The notes under the pieces were generated by a model, which was given only the letters and a program-made list of their open reading frames with translations, ran no database searches and was not told the origin of the DNA. Of a stretch of 64,000 nucleotides of DNA, positions 1 through 9,087 are shown piece by piece; the first letter of the stretch is position 1, and the number at the start of each line of letters is the position of its first letter. The position numbers and the translations under genes were made by a program. The stretch comes from Paludibacteraceae bacterium (lineage in GTDB: Bacteria > Bacteroidota > Bacteroidia > Bacteroidales > Paludibacteraceae), in assembly GCA_017444615.1 (NCBI GenBank), contig JAFSWF010000001.1:1-64000 (forward strand), given 5' to 3'.

Positions 1-1
1 G

Positions 2-2500
2 TTTATCAACAACACCGTTTGCAATAACCAAGGTGCGGAGGGACGCTACGCCGGTTGCCGTATAGAGGGCACAGTATACAATTCAGTTTTCTGGGGCAAC
101 CAAGTTTCCGGTACTGCTTCTGCCACCAACCAGAACTACATTGCCAGCGGAGCTTCTACTAATAACATCGCAGATGTAGGTACCGGTATGACGAATGCCT
201 TAGCATCCGATAACACGGCAGAGACAGGCCCTAATTTCCGCAATCCAACCGGTTTTGCCGGTTTGCCTAAGACGGATGCGGAGAAACTAGCGGTGGAGAA
301 AGCTGATTTCTCACTGACCGACGCCTCAGTGGCACTATTAGACAAAGGAGACGCCGACCAAGCACCGGCAACCGACATCAACGGTGTAGCCCGTCCGAAA
401 GGGGCAGGCGTGGACATCGGTGCCTATGAATACGACCCGGATGCGATTGTTATTAGTGTAACAGGCGTTTCGATCCTGCAAGACTCACTGAAGGTGATCT
501 TAGGCAGAACAGGTACGCTGGTGGCACAAGTAGAACCGGCCGATGCTAATAATAAACGCGTCATCTGGTCAGTGGACGATAGTTCGATTGCTTCCATCCA
601 AAATGGTAAAGTAACAGGTCTCGCAGAAGGAACAACGCTCGCGTGGGCGGAGACACAAGACGGAGGATTCAAAGCGTCAGCTGTAGTAGTGGTACTGCCT
701 GTTCCGCCGGTTAAATACCCAGCTGAAGTGGTACATGCCGACACGGCATACAAGATTGAGGATTACACGATTCCATCTTTTATTCCGTTCTTGGTGGCTA
801 AAGAGGAAGCGCGCATTGACAGTCTGGATGAAGAAGCAGATCTGTCTATTATCCCCGAGAAAGTAGCAGCAATGCAGGCGCAGATAGCCTTGTTGCAACC
901 CAAAGAGAACCCCTATAACCAGATTGCTACTATCAACGGTGATCCGGCAACCCACATGGGCTTCTGCTGGTTCACGAACGGCGGTGTGACGGAAGGTAAG
1001 GTGCAACTGATCGCCAAAGCGAATGCGACTGCCGAAGATTTTGCAGGCGCCGGTGTCATCGAAGTGAGTGCACAGACCACCAACGCTAATCTCCATTACA
1101 CACCTATACAGGCCTCCGAGAGCCCCAAATACGATATCTGTACAGCGGCAGGTCTGCCTCGTGATACAAAGTTCGACTATGTCAGCCATAAAGCGCTGGC
1201 GGAGAACCTGACCGCCGGTACGGTGTATAGTTGGCGCGTCGGCTTCGACGGCCATTGGAGCGACATTGCGCAGTTCATCACCAAGGATGAGAAACAAGGC
1301 AATTTCTCTTTCCTCTATATGACCGATAGCCATATTCAGGACGCTAAGTATATTACGGAAGCTCATCGTTGCGCCCAAGTGGTGGCAAAGAACGAGAAAG
1401 ATGTCAAGTTCTGCTTGTTCCCCGGCGATTTTGTGGATACAGGCGGTAAGACGAACTCTGAATGGCAGTGGGAACGCTGGTTCGAAGGATCGATGCGACC
1501 CATGCTCAACGCCATGACAGTAGTGCCTACCGATGGTAACCATGACGATAGTCCGAGTCTTAACTACGACTACCATTTCAATACCGACTGGGGCTTTGCC
1601 AACGCAGCCGAAACCAAGCCGCAATTCAAAGGTATTACATATAGTTTCGTCTATGGCGATGTACTCTTCCTCGTTTATTCGATGCAAGACTGGTGGCGTG
1701 CGGAAGGTACCAGCGAAGAAGGCATGACCTCTCCTTACTTCACCGTGGACCTCAAGAACTGGTTCAACGAGCAGATTGAGAAATACCCCAATACCAAATA
1801 CCGCGTAACGCTCTGTCATAAGAATGTCTTCTCCGGCGCAGGTCACCATACCGATGACGAGTCCTCGCTGATTAGGGCGATGATGTTGCCTATTATGAAA
1901 GAATGCGGTATTGACTTGGCTATCCAGGGTCACGACCACTGCTATGAGGTGATAGGCCCGATTAACCCCGATACCCGCACGTTGATTACCGATGCTATCA
2001 GCGGTGTAGAAGAGGTAGAGGTGAATACCAATACCAACCGAACCGGCAAATCCGGCGGTGAGTTTGTTACGGACCAAGGTACGCTCTATTTCATTGGTGC
2101 CACTTGCGGTAACAAACGCTATTATCCGGAGAGCCGCGAACAAATGGAAGCTGAGTACACCACCGACCCCGCTATCTTGTTTGACTACCATCACCATAAC
2201 GTAGAGAACTTGTTCGATCTCTTCAGCTCACGTTTTGGTCAGCCGGGCAGCCCGTCTTACACACGGTTTAATGTTACCGGCGAGTGTATTGAGGTCATTA
2301 CCTACTATCTGGACTCCAATGACCAACCACAGGTCTTCAATACCATTCGCGTAAAGAACAGCCGACCCAGTTCAACTACCGGACTGGATGAGACGAAGGG
2401 GGATGATCAGTTACGGAGCGAGAAATTCATCCGCAACGGACAACTCTTCATCTCTAAAAATGGTGCCATCTTCAATATTATTGGACAAAAAATCAACTAA
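2..2500 (+). CDS. Secreted beta-helix / Ig-like / calcineurin-like phosphoesterase, 5' end missing
   Basis: The reading frame is open from base 2, so the gene begins upstream; 832 residues are visible. The first ~140 residues are Asn/Gly-rich beta-helix sequence ending in the VDIGAYEY motif typical of secreted Bacteroidetes beta-helix proteins. A BIG2-like Ig domain follows (about residues 150-235). A calcineurin-like metallophosphoesterase domain lies at about 430-700, with the metal motifs TDSH, PGDFVD, DGNHDD, CHKN and GHDH in order. The last 25 residues (KFIRNGQLFISKNG and on) form the short sorting-like tail also seen on the proteins ending at 4890, 20514, 44370 and 45387. It is probably exported and surface-bound or released. 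The substrate cannot be read from the sequence. The domain calls are firm; the role is not. Confidence 0.85.
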   Translation, partial: FINNTVCNNQGAEGRYAGCRIEGTVYNSVFWGNQVSGTASATNQNYIASGASTNNIADVGTGMTNALASDNTAETGPNFRNPTGFAGLPKTDAEKLAVEKADFSLTDASVALLDKGDADQAPATDINGVARPKGAGVDIGAYEYDPDAIVISVTGVSILQDSLKVILGRTGTLVAQVEPADANNKRVIWSVDDSSIASIQNGKVTGLAEGTTLAWAETQDGGFKASAVVVVLPVPPVKYPAEVVHADTAYKIEDYTIPSFIPFLVAKEEARIDSLDEEADLSIIPEKVAAMQAQIALLQPKENPYNQIATINGDPATHMGFCWFTNGGVTEGKVQLIAKANATAEDFAGAGVIEVSAQTTNANLHYTPIQASESPKYDICTAAGLPRDTKFDYVSHKALAENLTAGTVYSWRVGFDGHWSDIAQFITKDEKQGNFSFLYMTDSHIQDAKYITEAHRCAQVVAKNEKDVKFCLFPGDFVDTGGKTNSEWQWERWFEGSMRPMLNAMTVVPTDGNHDDSPSLNYDYHFNTDWGFANAAETKPQFKGITYSFVYGDVLFLVYSMQDWWRAEGTSEEGMTSPYFTVDLKNWFNEQIEKYPNTKYRVTLCHKNVFSGAGHHTDDESSLIRAMMLPIMKECGIDLAIQGHDHCYEVIGPINPDTRTLITDAISGVEEVEVNTNTNRTGKSGGEFVTDQGTLYFIGATCGNKRYYPESREQMEAEYTTDPAILFDYHHHNVENLFDLFSSRFGQPGSPSYTRFNVTGECIEVITYYLDSNDQPQVFNTIRVKNSRPSSTTGLDETKGDDQLRSEKFIRNGQLFISKNGAIFNIIGQKIN

Positions 2501-2531
2501 ATAACTCTATTTATTAACTCGCAGACTCCTT

Positions 2532-2551
2532 GCTCCCCTTTCGCGGGGAGC
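2532..2551. other. Perfect short hairpin between two secreted-protein genes
   Basis: A 7-bp perfect stem (GCTCCCC / GGGGAGC) with a 6-base loop lies 31 bases after the upstream stop and 30 bases before the next start. No T-run follows, so it is a poor intrinsic terminator. It could protect a 3' end or be one of the mini-hairpins seen elsewhere in the window. Confidence 0.5.
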
Positions 2552-2580
2552 TAAGGACGAAGCACAAAACACCAATTATC

Positions 2581-4890
2581 ATGAAAAAATTATTTACATT
2601 CTTCGCTGCAATGCTCGTCGCACTCGCAGTGAATGCAGCGGTGATTAATGTAAGCCCAGGAACTAACACAATCGCATCTGCAATCAGTTCTGCTTCTGCC
2701 GGTGATGTCCTTGTGTTGGCAGCAGGAACTTACACCGACAACAACTACATTGATTTTACCAAAAGTGTAGAAATTCAGGCTGCTGAAGATGCTGAAACGA
2801 TGCCTGTGATTCAAGTAGGAACATACGTAAAAGTGGAAAATGGAACAAACGTTAAGATTACTGGTGTAAAAATAGACGGCAGTCAACAGGGCTCTCGTGA
2901 CCAAGTTTTCCGTGTTTATGCTGGAGCAAAAAGCTTGGAAATTGTTGATTGTGAGATTACAGCAGGTAAGAAACCTATGTTCCGTGTTGAAAGCGGACAG
3001 AGTTTGGAAAAGTTAATTATGACGAATTGTAAAGCGTATGATAATACAGGAAAGCTCATTTCCAATGAAGGAACAATCGGGCGTATCGAGCTTCACGATT
3101 GTGAGATTAGTGGTAATGGGGACATTGTTATCAAGGGTGCTTCTACTTCCCATGCTGATTCATGTATTGTCAATAATTGCTATTTCCATAATAATACGCA
3201 ACAATCTATTTACTTTGAGGCAAGCGGCACAGAAGGAACAGAGACTGTTGATAAACTGATTGTGACCAATTCTACATTTGCTAATACTACGGCTCTAACC
3301 AACTGGATTAGTATTGTTGAAGCTCGTCCTTATAGCACGGCTACCTCTACGACTTCCGATGCTATTAAAGTAATTATCGACCATTGTACATTCTATAACA
3401 ATCCTTGCGTTGATTCCGGCCATGCGAATATTCGTACGCATTATTTGAGCGACGTGACAGTATCCAATTGCATCTTTATGCATCCTACAGAGCTTGCACA
3501 GCGAGCAGTTTACTGTGATACGGGAGGAACCGTTTCTAACTGCCTTACATTCAATTTCACAAAGGATACTGAACGTGCTAGTATTTCTTATGGTTGCACT
3601 CCTGTAAATTGTTTTGCTGCTGACCCGCTATTTGTGAATGTGGAAGAAGGATTCCAATTAGAAGGCAACTGGGTTACTATGGAACTTTCTCCTGCTCGCG
3701 GAGCTGCAACTGATGGCTCGGATCTCGGTGACCCACGTTGGTATACCGCAGAGACTCTTCCTGAGGTCGATTTCGAAGATCCCTATATACTTGAACCGAC
3801 AAAGGCACAACTAAGCGGACTAATTGAATTATCAGAAGGTAGTTTGAAATGGAAAAATAATAGTACAACCACGGATGGTGTTGCAAAATGGAAATTAGAT
3901 GCGACAAGTGCTTGCTATGTTTCGGCAACGGTTACCGAAAGCACTAGTAGTGGACACTGCTACAAGGTAGTTCTCTTAGATGAGCAAGGTCAACTTGTTG
4001 GCGACACCATTGGTGAGGCTGCAAACACGTGGAAATCGGGAGAATTGACTCTTGGAACATTCTTGATCCCTGTCGGAATACACACTATTAAGTTGTTGAA
4101 CTTGACGGCTAATTCAAGTAGTGCTGTATCTGCACCTACCCTTACCACGGTTGACAATCTTCGCGCTCTCTATTTGAAGCCCAATGCAGACTGGAAGTCT
4201 GACGGAGCACGTTTTGCGCTTTATGCTACCTCTTCTGACGTAGATGGCAAACAATGGTATGATATGACCGAGGTAGATGGTGCAGATGGCTTCTTTGAAG
4301 TAGCCATCCCTGCTTCCAAAGAAACAGTAATCTTCTGCCGCATGAATGGAGCTACGACAGAGAATATTTGGGATAACAAATGGAACCAGACAGCTGATTT
4401 AACGATTGAGGATGGTAAAGACCTCTATACTATCACTGGCTGGTCTACAGGTGCTTGGTGCAAATACGGAGCGACTGCTTTGGTTGGTCCTTTCAACGAA
4501 TGGAACACTATTGCTGACATCTTCGAGCCGGATTTAAGCGGTGAGACAGCAAGTATTACCAAAACTCTTGAAGCCAATACCGATTACGAATTCAAGGTGT
4601 TGATTAATGGAGATTATCGTTCGAATGGACACGCATATCATAAGGGTTACACCGGCGCAAGTGACATTACCGGAGATGGCGATAACATGAAACTTACAAC
4701 CGATATCGCCGGAAGTTACACCATTACTTGGTCTTTCGCTACCAATGCCATCAGCATTACTTTCCCGACCGCTACCGCTATCGACGAAACGAACGCTTCT
4801 CTAAAAGCACAAAAGTTCATCGAAAACGGACAGCTCATCCTGATCAAGAATGGTGTACGCTACAACGCACAAGGACTACTGGTTAAGTAA
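2581..4890 (+). CDS. Secreted beta-helix protein with starch-binding-like domains and sorting tail
   Basis: 769 residues. ATG 2581 is chosen because it begins a clear signal peptide (MKKLFTFFAAMLVALAVNA); an earlier in-frame TTG at 2530 would put 17 charged residues before it. Residues ~20-390 are a right-handed beta-helix of the DUF4957/DUF5123 pectate-lyase-like type, with repeated I.NC.F..N turns. About 540-740 contain two beta-sandwich modules resembling starch/glycogen-binding domains (FCRMNG, then GPFNEW and YEFKVLINGDY). The C-terminus carries the IDET linker and the KFIENGQLILIKNG tail. No catalytic residues were recognised, so a glycan-binding or scaffolding role fits better than lyase activity. 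It follows the phosphoesterase gene on the same strand and is closed by a terminator at 4923. Confidence 0.85.
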   Translation: MKKLFTFFAAMLVALAVNAAVINVSPGTNTIASAISSASAGDVLVLAAGTYTDNNYIDFTKSVEIQAAEDAETMPVIQVGTYVKVENGTNVKITGVKIDGSQQGSRDQVFRVYAGAKSLEIVDCEITAGKKPMFRVESGQSLEKLIMTNCKAYDNTGKLISNEGTIGRIELHDCEISGNGDIVIKGASTSHADSCIVNNCYFHNNTQQSIYFEASGTEGTETVDKLIVTNSTFANTTALTNWISIVEARPYSTATSTTSDAIKVIIDHCTFYNNPCVDSGHANIRTHYLSDVTVSNCIFMHPTELAQRAVYCDTGGTVSNCLTFNFTKDTERASISYGCTPVNCFAADPLFVNVEEGFQLEGNWVTMELSPARGAATDGSDLGDPRWYTAETLPEVDFEDPYILEPTKAQLSGLIELSEGSLKWKNNSTTTDGVAKWKLDATSACYVSATVTESTSSGHCYKVVLLDEQGQLVGDTIGEAANTWKSGELTLGTFLIPVGIHTIKLLNLTANSSSAVSAPTLTTVDNLRALYLKPNADWKSDGARFALYATSSDVDGKQWYDMTEVDGADGFFEVAIPASKETVIFCRMNGATTENIWDNKWNQTADLTIEDGKDLYTITGWSTGAWCKYGATALVGPFNEWNTIADIFEPDLSGETASITKTLEANTDYEFKVLINGDYRSNGHAYHKGYTGASDITGDGDNMKLTTDIAGSYTITWSFATNAISITFPTATAIDETNASLKAQKFIENGQLILIKNGVRYNAQGLLVK

Positions 4891-4922
4891 TTCATCAAAT
4901 GTTAGTTAGTAAAATAAGTGTT

Positions 4923-4958
4923 GAGACAGCTCGCATCGCTGCGGGCTGTTTCGTTTTT
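4923..4958 (+). terminator. Intrinsic terminator after the secreted-protein pair
   Basis: A 13-bp stem with two G-T wobbles (left arm 4923-4935, right arm 4940-4952) encloses a 4-base loop and runs into GTTTTTT. It lies 33 bases after the stop at 4890 and just before the hipBA promoter, so it isolates the two units. Confidence 0.85.
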
Positions 4959-4980
4959 TCTGCACTTTTTTGCACAAATA

Positions 4981-5012
4981 TTTGGTTATATCAAAAATTA
5001 TTTGTAATTTTG
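4981..5012 (+). promoter_or_regulatory. Bacteroidetes promoter of hipBA
   Basis: TTTG at 4981-4984, a 20-base spacer and TAATTTTG at 5005-5012 match the -33/-7 consensus of the primary Bacteroidetes sigma factor. The antitoxin start is about 70 bases downstream. Confidence 0.85.
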
Positions 5013-5082
5013 CAGCGTATTTGTAACAGATTGTTGACATTAAACGCCAAAAACACATATAATGTAGCAAATTCACAACATT

Positions 5083-5388
5083 ATGATTGATTATTTTATG
5101 ACCAATGAGGCGCTGTTGCGCTATATCGGGCAACAGATGCGACAGATGCGAATCAATGCGATGATGAGCCAGCAGCAGTTAGCTGATCGCTCCGGCGTCT
5201 CTCGCGCGACAGTAGTCCAAATAGAGAACGGGAAAGGCATTAAGATGGAGAGCATGATTGCACTTCTACGAGCCATGAACAAATTGGAACTGCTCAACAA
5301 TTTTGAAACACAAGCTGTTATAAGCCCACTTCTGATTGCCAAACAAGAAGGTAAAACCCCTAAACGTATTCGTACTCGTCATGATTAA
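5083..5388 (+). CDS. hipB: HipB-like XRE-family antitoxin
   Basis: 101 residues. Residues ~12-68 form a helix-turn-helix of the Cro/CI type (QLADRSGVSRATVVQIENGKG). Its position directly before a HipA kinase identifies it as the HipB-type antitoxin, which in known systems binds the operator as a dimer and holds the toxin inactive. A second in-frame ATG at 5098 is an alternative start. Its last 8 bases overlap the hipA start, so the two are translationally coupled. The basic tail (KRIRTRH) after the HTH is the likely toxin or DNA contact, by analogy only. Confidence 0.85.
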   Translation: MIDYFMTNEALLRYIGQQMRQMRINAMMSQQQLADRSGVSRATVVQIENGKGIKMESMIALLRAMNKLELLNNFETQAVISPLLIAKQEGKTPKRIRTRHD

Positions 5389-6676
5389 TTATGCTAAAAT
5401 TTATCTATGGGATCTTCATATGGCTTCCATAGCAGAAGATGAATCCGGTCGTATTAGAATGGAATACACTCCGGAGTTTGTGCGCAGTGGATACAACCCT
5501 TCGCCACTCTTCGTCACTCCGCAAAACGGAATGGTCTATGATTTCTCTTTATTGCCTCGGGAAACATTCAAAGGACTCCCCGGATTTGTGGCGGATTGTT
5601 TGCCGGACAAATTTGGTACCGCCATTATCAACCACTGGTTAGAGAAATCGGGTCGTCCGCGAGATAGTTATACCACGATTGAACGTCTATTGTATCAAGG
5701 TTCGCGCGCCATGGGAGCCCTGCGGTTTGAACCACAGGAACGCAAGGATCTGAACAAACAGGTAGCTATTGATTTGGACGGCTTGGTGGCAGCAGCGGCG
5801 GAAGTGTTGAGCAACCGAATGCAATTTGACACGAACCTGAATACGGACGATGAAGCCTTGCTGACCATCTTGCGGGTAGGTACATCTGCTGGTGGTGCGC
5901 GTCCGAAAGCCGTAGTGGCATACAACAAAGAGACAGGAGACCTTCGTTCCGGACAAGTTGACGCGCCGGATGGCTATGAACATTGGCTACTAAAATTGGA
6001 CGGAGTGGATGAGAATAATCCCGCTTCATTCGGAGATACCAAGAACTACGGATGTCTGGAATATGCCTATTATCGGATGGTTGTCGATTGTGACATAGAG
6101 ATGATGGAGTCGCGATTATTGGAAGATGGCGTGCGGCATCATTTTATGACGAAACGATACGACCGAATTGGTGGAAGTCATCGTGTACACAAGGTCTCTT
6201 TATGCGGCATGAACCATATGGATTATAACCAACCTGACTCATGGTCCTATGAACAATTATTCAGCGTAATGAGAGGTCTAAGGCTTTCGCAGCGGGAGAT
6301 GATACAGGCTTATCGACGAATGGTTTTCAATGTTATTGGTTGTAATCAGGATGACCATACCAAGAATGTGGAATTCCTCATGGATACGGATGGTGTATGG
6401 CGGTTAGCTCCTGCCTTTGACATGTCTTTTGCTTACGGTGTTGGCTACACCCGCCGGCATCAGATGTCTGTTAATGGCAAACGCCTGCACATATCGCGCA
6501 AAGACCTACTGGCTGTGGCTTCAGAGATAGATTTAGACCATCGTGAAGCCAATGCTATCATTGACCGGACGCTGGATGTTATAGGAAATTTTAACACGTA
6601 TATAAATGGCTCTGTGCCTGAATGGATGGTGCATCCTATTCGCGCAAGACTGGAAGAGATTCGGAAAGAACTATAA
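5381..6676 (+). CDS. hipA: HipA-family serine/threonine kinase toxin
   Basis: 431 residues, close to the 440 of E. coli HipA, so this is the full-length rather than the split form. ATG 5381 overlaps the antitoxin stop by 8 bases; an upstream TTG at 5336 is rejected. Visible motifs are the glycine-rich VGTSAGGARPK loop (residues 166-176), LLKLDG with the ATP-site lysine (203-208), the catalytic NQDDHTKN (322-329) and the metal-binding Asp of APAFD (343-347). HipA of E. coli phosphorylates glutamyl-tRNA synthetase; the target here is unknown. All kinase residues looked for are present, so it should be active. Expression probably follows the promoter at 4981, with autorepression by the HipAB complex. 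Confidence 0.92.
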   Translation: MINYAKIYLWDLHMASIAEDESGRIRMEYTPEFVRSGYNPSPLFVTPQNGMVYDFSLLPRETFKGLPGFVADCLPDKFGTAIINHWLEKSGRPRDSYTTIERLLYQGSRAMGALRFEPQERKDLNKQVAIDLDGLVAAAAEVLSNRMQFDTNLNTDDEALLTILRVGTSAGGARPKAVVAYNKETGDLRSGQVDAPDGYEHWLLKLDGVDENNPASFGDTKNYGCLEYAYYRMVVDCDIEMMESRLLEDGVRHHFMTKRYDRIGGSHRVHKVSLCGMNHMDYNQPDSWSYEQLFSVMRGLRLSQREMIQAYRRMVFNVIGCNQDDHTKNVEFLMDTDGVWRLAPAFDMSFAYGVGYTRRHQMSVNGKRLHISRKDLLAVASEIDLDHREANAIIDRTLDVIGNFNTYINGSVPEWMVHPIRARLEEIRKEL

Positions 6677-6708
6677 AAGGGTTCTTATCCCATCAACCTC
6701 TCCCCCTT

Positions 6709-7485
6709 TCACACCACTTTGACCTCTATTCCCTTCGCCCTGAGTTTAGAGAGCATACCCGTAGGAATTGCTTTATCGGTAATAATACAGTCCAACGCAC
6801 TCGCCTCGGCGATAAACGCAAAACTGCGCTTATTGAACTTAGACGAATCAAAAACTGCTATCACTTTGCTTGCCTGCTGAATCATGAGTTGGTTCAGCAG
6901 CGCTTCTTCTATATTCGGGGTCGAGATACCGTTTTCCAGCGAAAAAGAGTCCACGCCGAGGAACAACTTGTACTTGCTGAAATTGCGCAAACTGTTCATC
7001 GCCAAAGGACCGACCATCGAGAGACTGTTCACCCGCACATGTCCGCCTAACAGAATCACCTCAAACCGCTTGTACGTTGCTAACTCCGTGGCGATATTCA
7101 TGGCGTTGGTCAGAATATGTAAGTTCTGAAACTTACCCAGATTCTTAGCTATCTCCATGGTCGTCGTACCCGAATCGAGCATAATATGGTCGCCTTCCTC
7201 AATCATCTTCACTGCCTCCAGACCGATACGCTCTTTTTCCTTAAAATTAAACATCCGCTTCCTGGAAATAGCAGTGTCCTCGTTAAGGTTTTCTACGGGT
7301 TTACGGATAGCGCCTCCGCGTGTGCGGATGATCAGATGACGATTTTGCAAGACTGTCAGGTCCTTACGAATCGTCACTTCAGAAATACCGGTTTGGCGGC
7401 TCAACTCAATAACCGACACTTCGTTGTTCTTTTCCAATAGACGTAAGATGAGCGCCCTTCGCTCTTTTGCCGATGAACTATTCAT
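6709..7485 (-). CDS. DeoR-family transcriptional regulator
   Basis: 258 residues. An N-terminal DeoR winged helix-turn-helix (about 8-60; SRQTGISEVTIRKDL, then TRGGA) is followed by the isomerase-like effector domain with DSGTTTMEIA and TNAMNIA, the motifs that bind sugar phosphates in GlpR/AgaR-type regulators. It is divergent from the amidohydrolase gene at 7969, which begins the carbohydrate locus, so it is the best candidate regulator of that locus. The locus has no hybrid two-component or ECF-sigma/anti-sigma regulator, which is a less common arrangement for a SusCD locus. Its own transcript would have to pass or start after the hairpin at 7526-7636. Confidence 0.88.
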   Translation of the reverse strand: MNSSSAKERRALILRLLEKNNEVSVIELSRQTGISEVTIRKDLTVLQNRHLIIRTRGGAIRKPVENLNEDTAISRKRMFNFKEKERIGLEAVKMIEEGDHIMLDSGTTTMEIAKNLGKFQNLHILTNAMNIATELATYKRFEVILLGGHVRVNSLSMVGPLAMNSLRNFSKYKLFLGVDSFSLENGISTPNIEEALLNQLMIQQASKVIAVFDSSKFNKRSFAFIAEASALDCIITDKAIPTGMLSKLRAKGIEVKVV

Positions 7486-7525
7486 ATAATCACTATGATT
7501 TAGTTTAAGGGCACGAGACGGAGAG

Positions 7526-7746
7526 GCAAAAAACGAAGTCGGCTAACTTTGTAGTGATGCCCCTCCGACCCACGCCAAACACGGGTTAGCAGGGCATATT
7601 ACTTCTCACTACATTAAGTTTAGCCGACTCGTTTTTAAAGAAATATGCCTATTATGCGCTTTGCGCAATTCCAAATTTTTCTCCTTTTTTACGTCGAGGA
7701 GTCCACGACGGATTTCATGCGCATTAAAGCCACATATTCTTAAATC
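7526..7746 (-). ncRNA. Candidate structured RNA or terminator-controlled leader
   Basis: Read on the minus strand, a strong promoter at 7752-7783 would start an RNA near 7745. The first ~110 bases can fold as an outer stem (AATATG/CATATT), an inner stem (TTAATGCGC with GCGCATAA) and an H-type pseudoknot: stem CGTCG/CGACG, with loop bases CTCCT pairing with AGGAG after an A-rich linker. The last ~110 bases are a long imperfect hairpin (arms 7606-7636 and 7528-7557) with two nested inner stems (ATGCCC/GGGCAT, ACCC/GGGT), ending in TTTTTT. That is promoter, fold and terminator, about 220 nt. The deoR-type gene starts 41 bases later, so it could be a riboswitch-like attenuator or an independent small RNA. 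It matches no family I can name. Confidence 0.5.
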
Positions 7747-7751
7747 GACTG

Positions 7752-7783
7752 CAAAGTTACAACTTTTTTTTGATATACGCAAA
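7752..7783 (-). promoter_or_regulatory. Minus-strand Bacteroidetes promoter
   Basis: On the minus strand, TTTG (7783-7780), a 20-base spacer containing TATATC and an A8 tract, and TAACTTTG (7759-7752). It drives the RNA candidate and perhaps the DeoR-type gene. Confidence 0.85.
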
Positions 7784-7904
7784 TAAAAGTTTCGTTAATC
7801 ATTTTTCGAAACATTGCGAAACGATTTCGAAAATACGTAACTGACTGAAAATATAGCTTTTACGCTCAAAACATCGAAAATGTCTTTTCTTATGTTCAAA
7901 ACTA

Positions 7905-7936
7905 ATTGTCTATATGGACAAAAATTTGTAACTTTG
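7905..7936 (+). promoter_or_regulatory. Promoter of the carbohydrate locus
   Basis: ATTG (7905-7908), 20 bases, TAACTTTG (7929-7936), 33 bases before the amidohydrolase start. The 483-base gap between the regulator and this gene otherwise holds the minus-strand RNA candidate and AT-rich sequence with TTTCGAAA-type half-palindromes around 7803-7835, which are possible operators. Confidence 0.8.
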
Positions 7937-7968
7937 CACCCGAAAATAATCTATAAATTTCTAATGTC

Positions 7969-9057
7969 ATGCGAAAAATATTCCTTCTTCCCCTTCTAAC
8001 CCTGATTTTCGTGGCATGCACGACGCAAAACACGCAGGAATCTCCGGCAGACACAATTCTGCTGAAGGATTTTCAGCCGGTTGTAATCAATAACATCCCC
8101 GTAACGAAGGTGGAGCGTGCTAAGTTTGACATCATCGACATGCACGCACATGACTATGCTTCCTCCGAAGCGGAGATAGCCGCTTGGTGTCACACTATGG
8201 ATGAGGTAGGCGTGCTCAACACAGCCGTCATGCATTGCTCGTGGATAGGTCGCCCGTTCGAGGAGTTCGTAGAAGCCTATGCGCCATACAAAGACCATTT
8301 CCGTTTCTGGTGTTGCTTCGATTACACAGGTATCGACTCCAACGAATGGCCTGCACAGGGTATCGCCGCTTTGGAGAAATGCAAAGCCTTAGGAGCTATA
8401 GGTATCGGCGAATTGGGGGATAAAGGCGAAGGCGACACCTATGCACGACCTGCCGACGGCAAGGATATTCACATAGACGACCCACGCGTGAAACCGCTGA
8501 TAACCAAAGCCGGAGAATTGAAAATGCCAATTAGTATTCATATCGCCGAACCCTATTGGATGTATCTGCCGATGGATGCAACCAATGATGGTCTGGTCAA
8601 TGCCGTCACATGGCATGTAGATACAACCAACTGTTACGGCTACGATAAGTTAATAGAGACATTCGAAAACGCCGTTCGCGACAACCCGAACACCATCTTC
8701 ATCGCTTGTCACTATCTCAATATGACGCACGACTTGCCGCGTTTAGGTGCCTTGCTGGACAAGTACCCGAATCTCTATTTCGACATCTCCGCCCGCGTAG
8801 CCGAGTCCGCGCACACGCCGCGCGCTACACGCGAGTTCCTTATCAAATATCAAGACCGTGTACTCTTTGGAACCGATAATGGCATGGATGCTGAGATGTA
8901 CCACAACATCTTCCGCGTCTTAGAAACCAACGACGAGCATTTCTACGTACCCGAATACGGCTACCACTGGGCGCTCTCGGGCTTCAACCTGCCGGACGAG
9001 GTCCTCCGCAAACTCTATCACGACAACGCCGAACGAATCCTGACAGAGTATAAATAA
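7969..9057 (+). CDS. Lipoprotein amidohydrolase (TIM-barrel metal hydrolase)
   Basis: 362 residues. A lipoprotein signal ends at Cys17 (LIFVAC). The mature part is a metal-dependent hydrolase of the amidohydrolase-2 type: metal pair MHAH (His59, His61), a strand-end His in SIHIAEP, ACHYLN, and the late Asp in FGTDNG. The family hydrolyses lactones, amides or decarboxylates aromatic acids; the substrate here is unknown. As the first gene of the SusCD locus with an envelope location, it may remove an acyl, lactone or amide group from the glycan or its breakdown product. It is separated from the next gene only by a tandem repeat. Confidence 0.82.
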   Translation: MRKIFLLPLLTLIFVACTTQNTQESPADTILLKDFQPVVINNIPVTKVERAKFDIIDMHAHDYASSEAEIAAWCHTMDEVGVLNTAVMHCSWIGRPFEEFVEAYAPYKDHFRFWCCFDYTGIDSNEWPAQGIAALEKCKALGAIGIGELGDKGEGDTYARPADGKDIHIDDPRVKPLITKAGELKMPISIHIAEPYWMYLPMDATNDGLVNAVTWHVDTTNCYGYDKLIETFENAVRDNPNTIFIACHYLNMTHDLPRLGALLDKYPNLYFDISARVAESAHTPRATREFLIKYQDRVLFGTDNGMDAEMYHNIFRVLETNDEHFYVPEYGYHWALSGFNLPDEVLRKLYHDNAERILTEYK

Positions 9058-9085
9058 TTCGTAATAACGTAATTACGTAATAACG
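9058..9085. repeat. Low-complexity word repeat, unit about CGTAATAA
   Basis: Three imperfect copies of an 8-9 base unit (CGTAATAACG) fill the gap between the amidohydrolase stop and the next start codon. The same word recurs at 14046-14089 and, inverted, at 34720-34757. Confidence 0.8.
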
Positions 9086-9087
9086 GT

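Noticed and set aside
677..2197. A 506-codon open frame on the minus strand inside the phosphoesterase gene
   Set aside because: The plus frame carries all metallophosphoesterase motifs in order; the antisense protein shows no family pattern and is Cys/His-rich as expected from antisense of such codons.
7621..7700. preQ1-I riboswitch, suggested by the A-rich pseudoknot
   Set aside because: The loop and tail sequence does not match the preQ1 core, and no queuosine gene is downstream.
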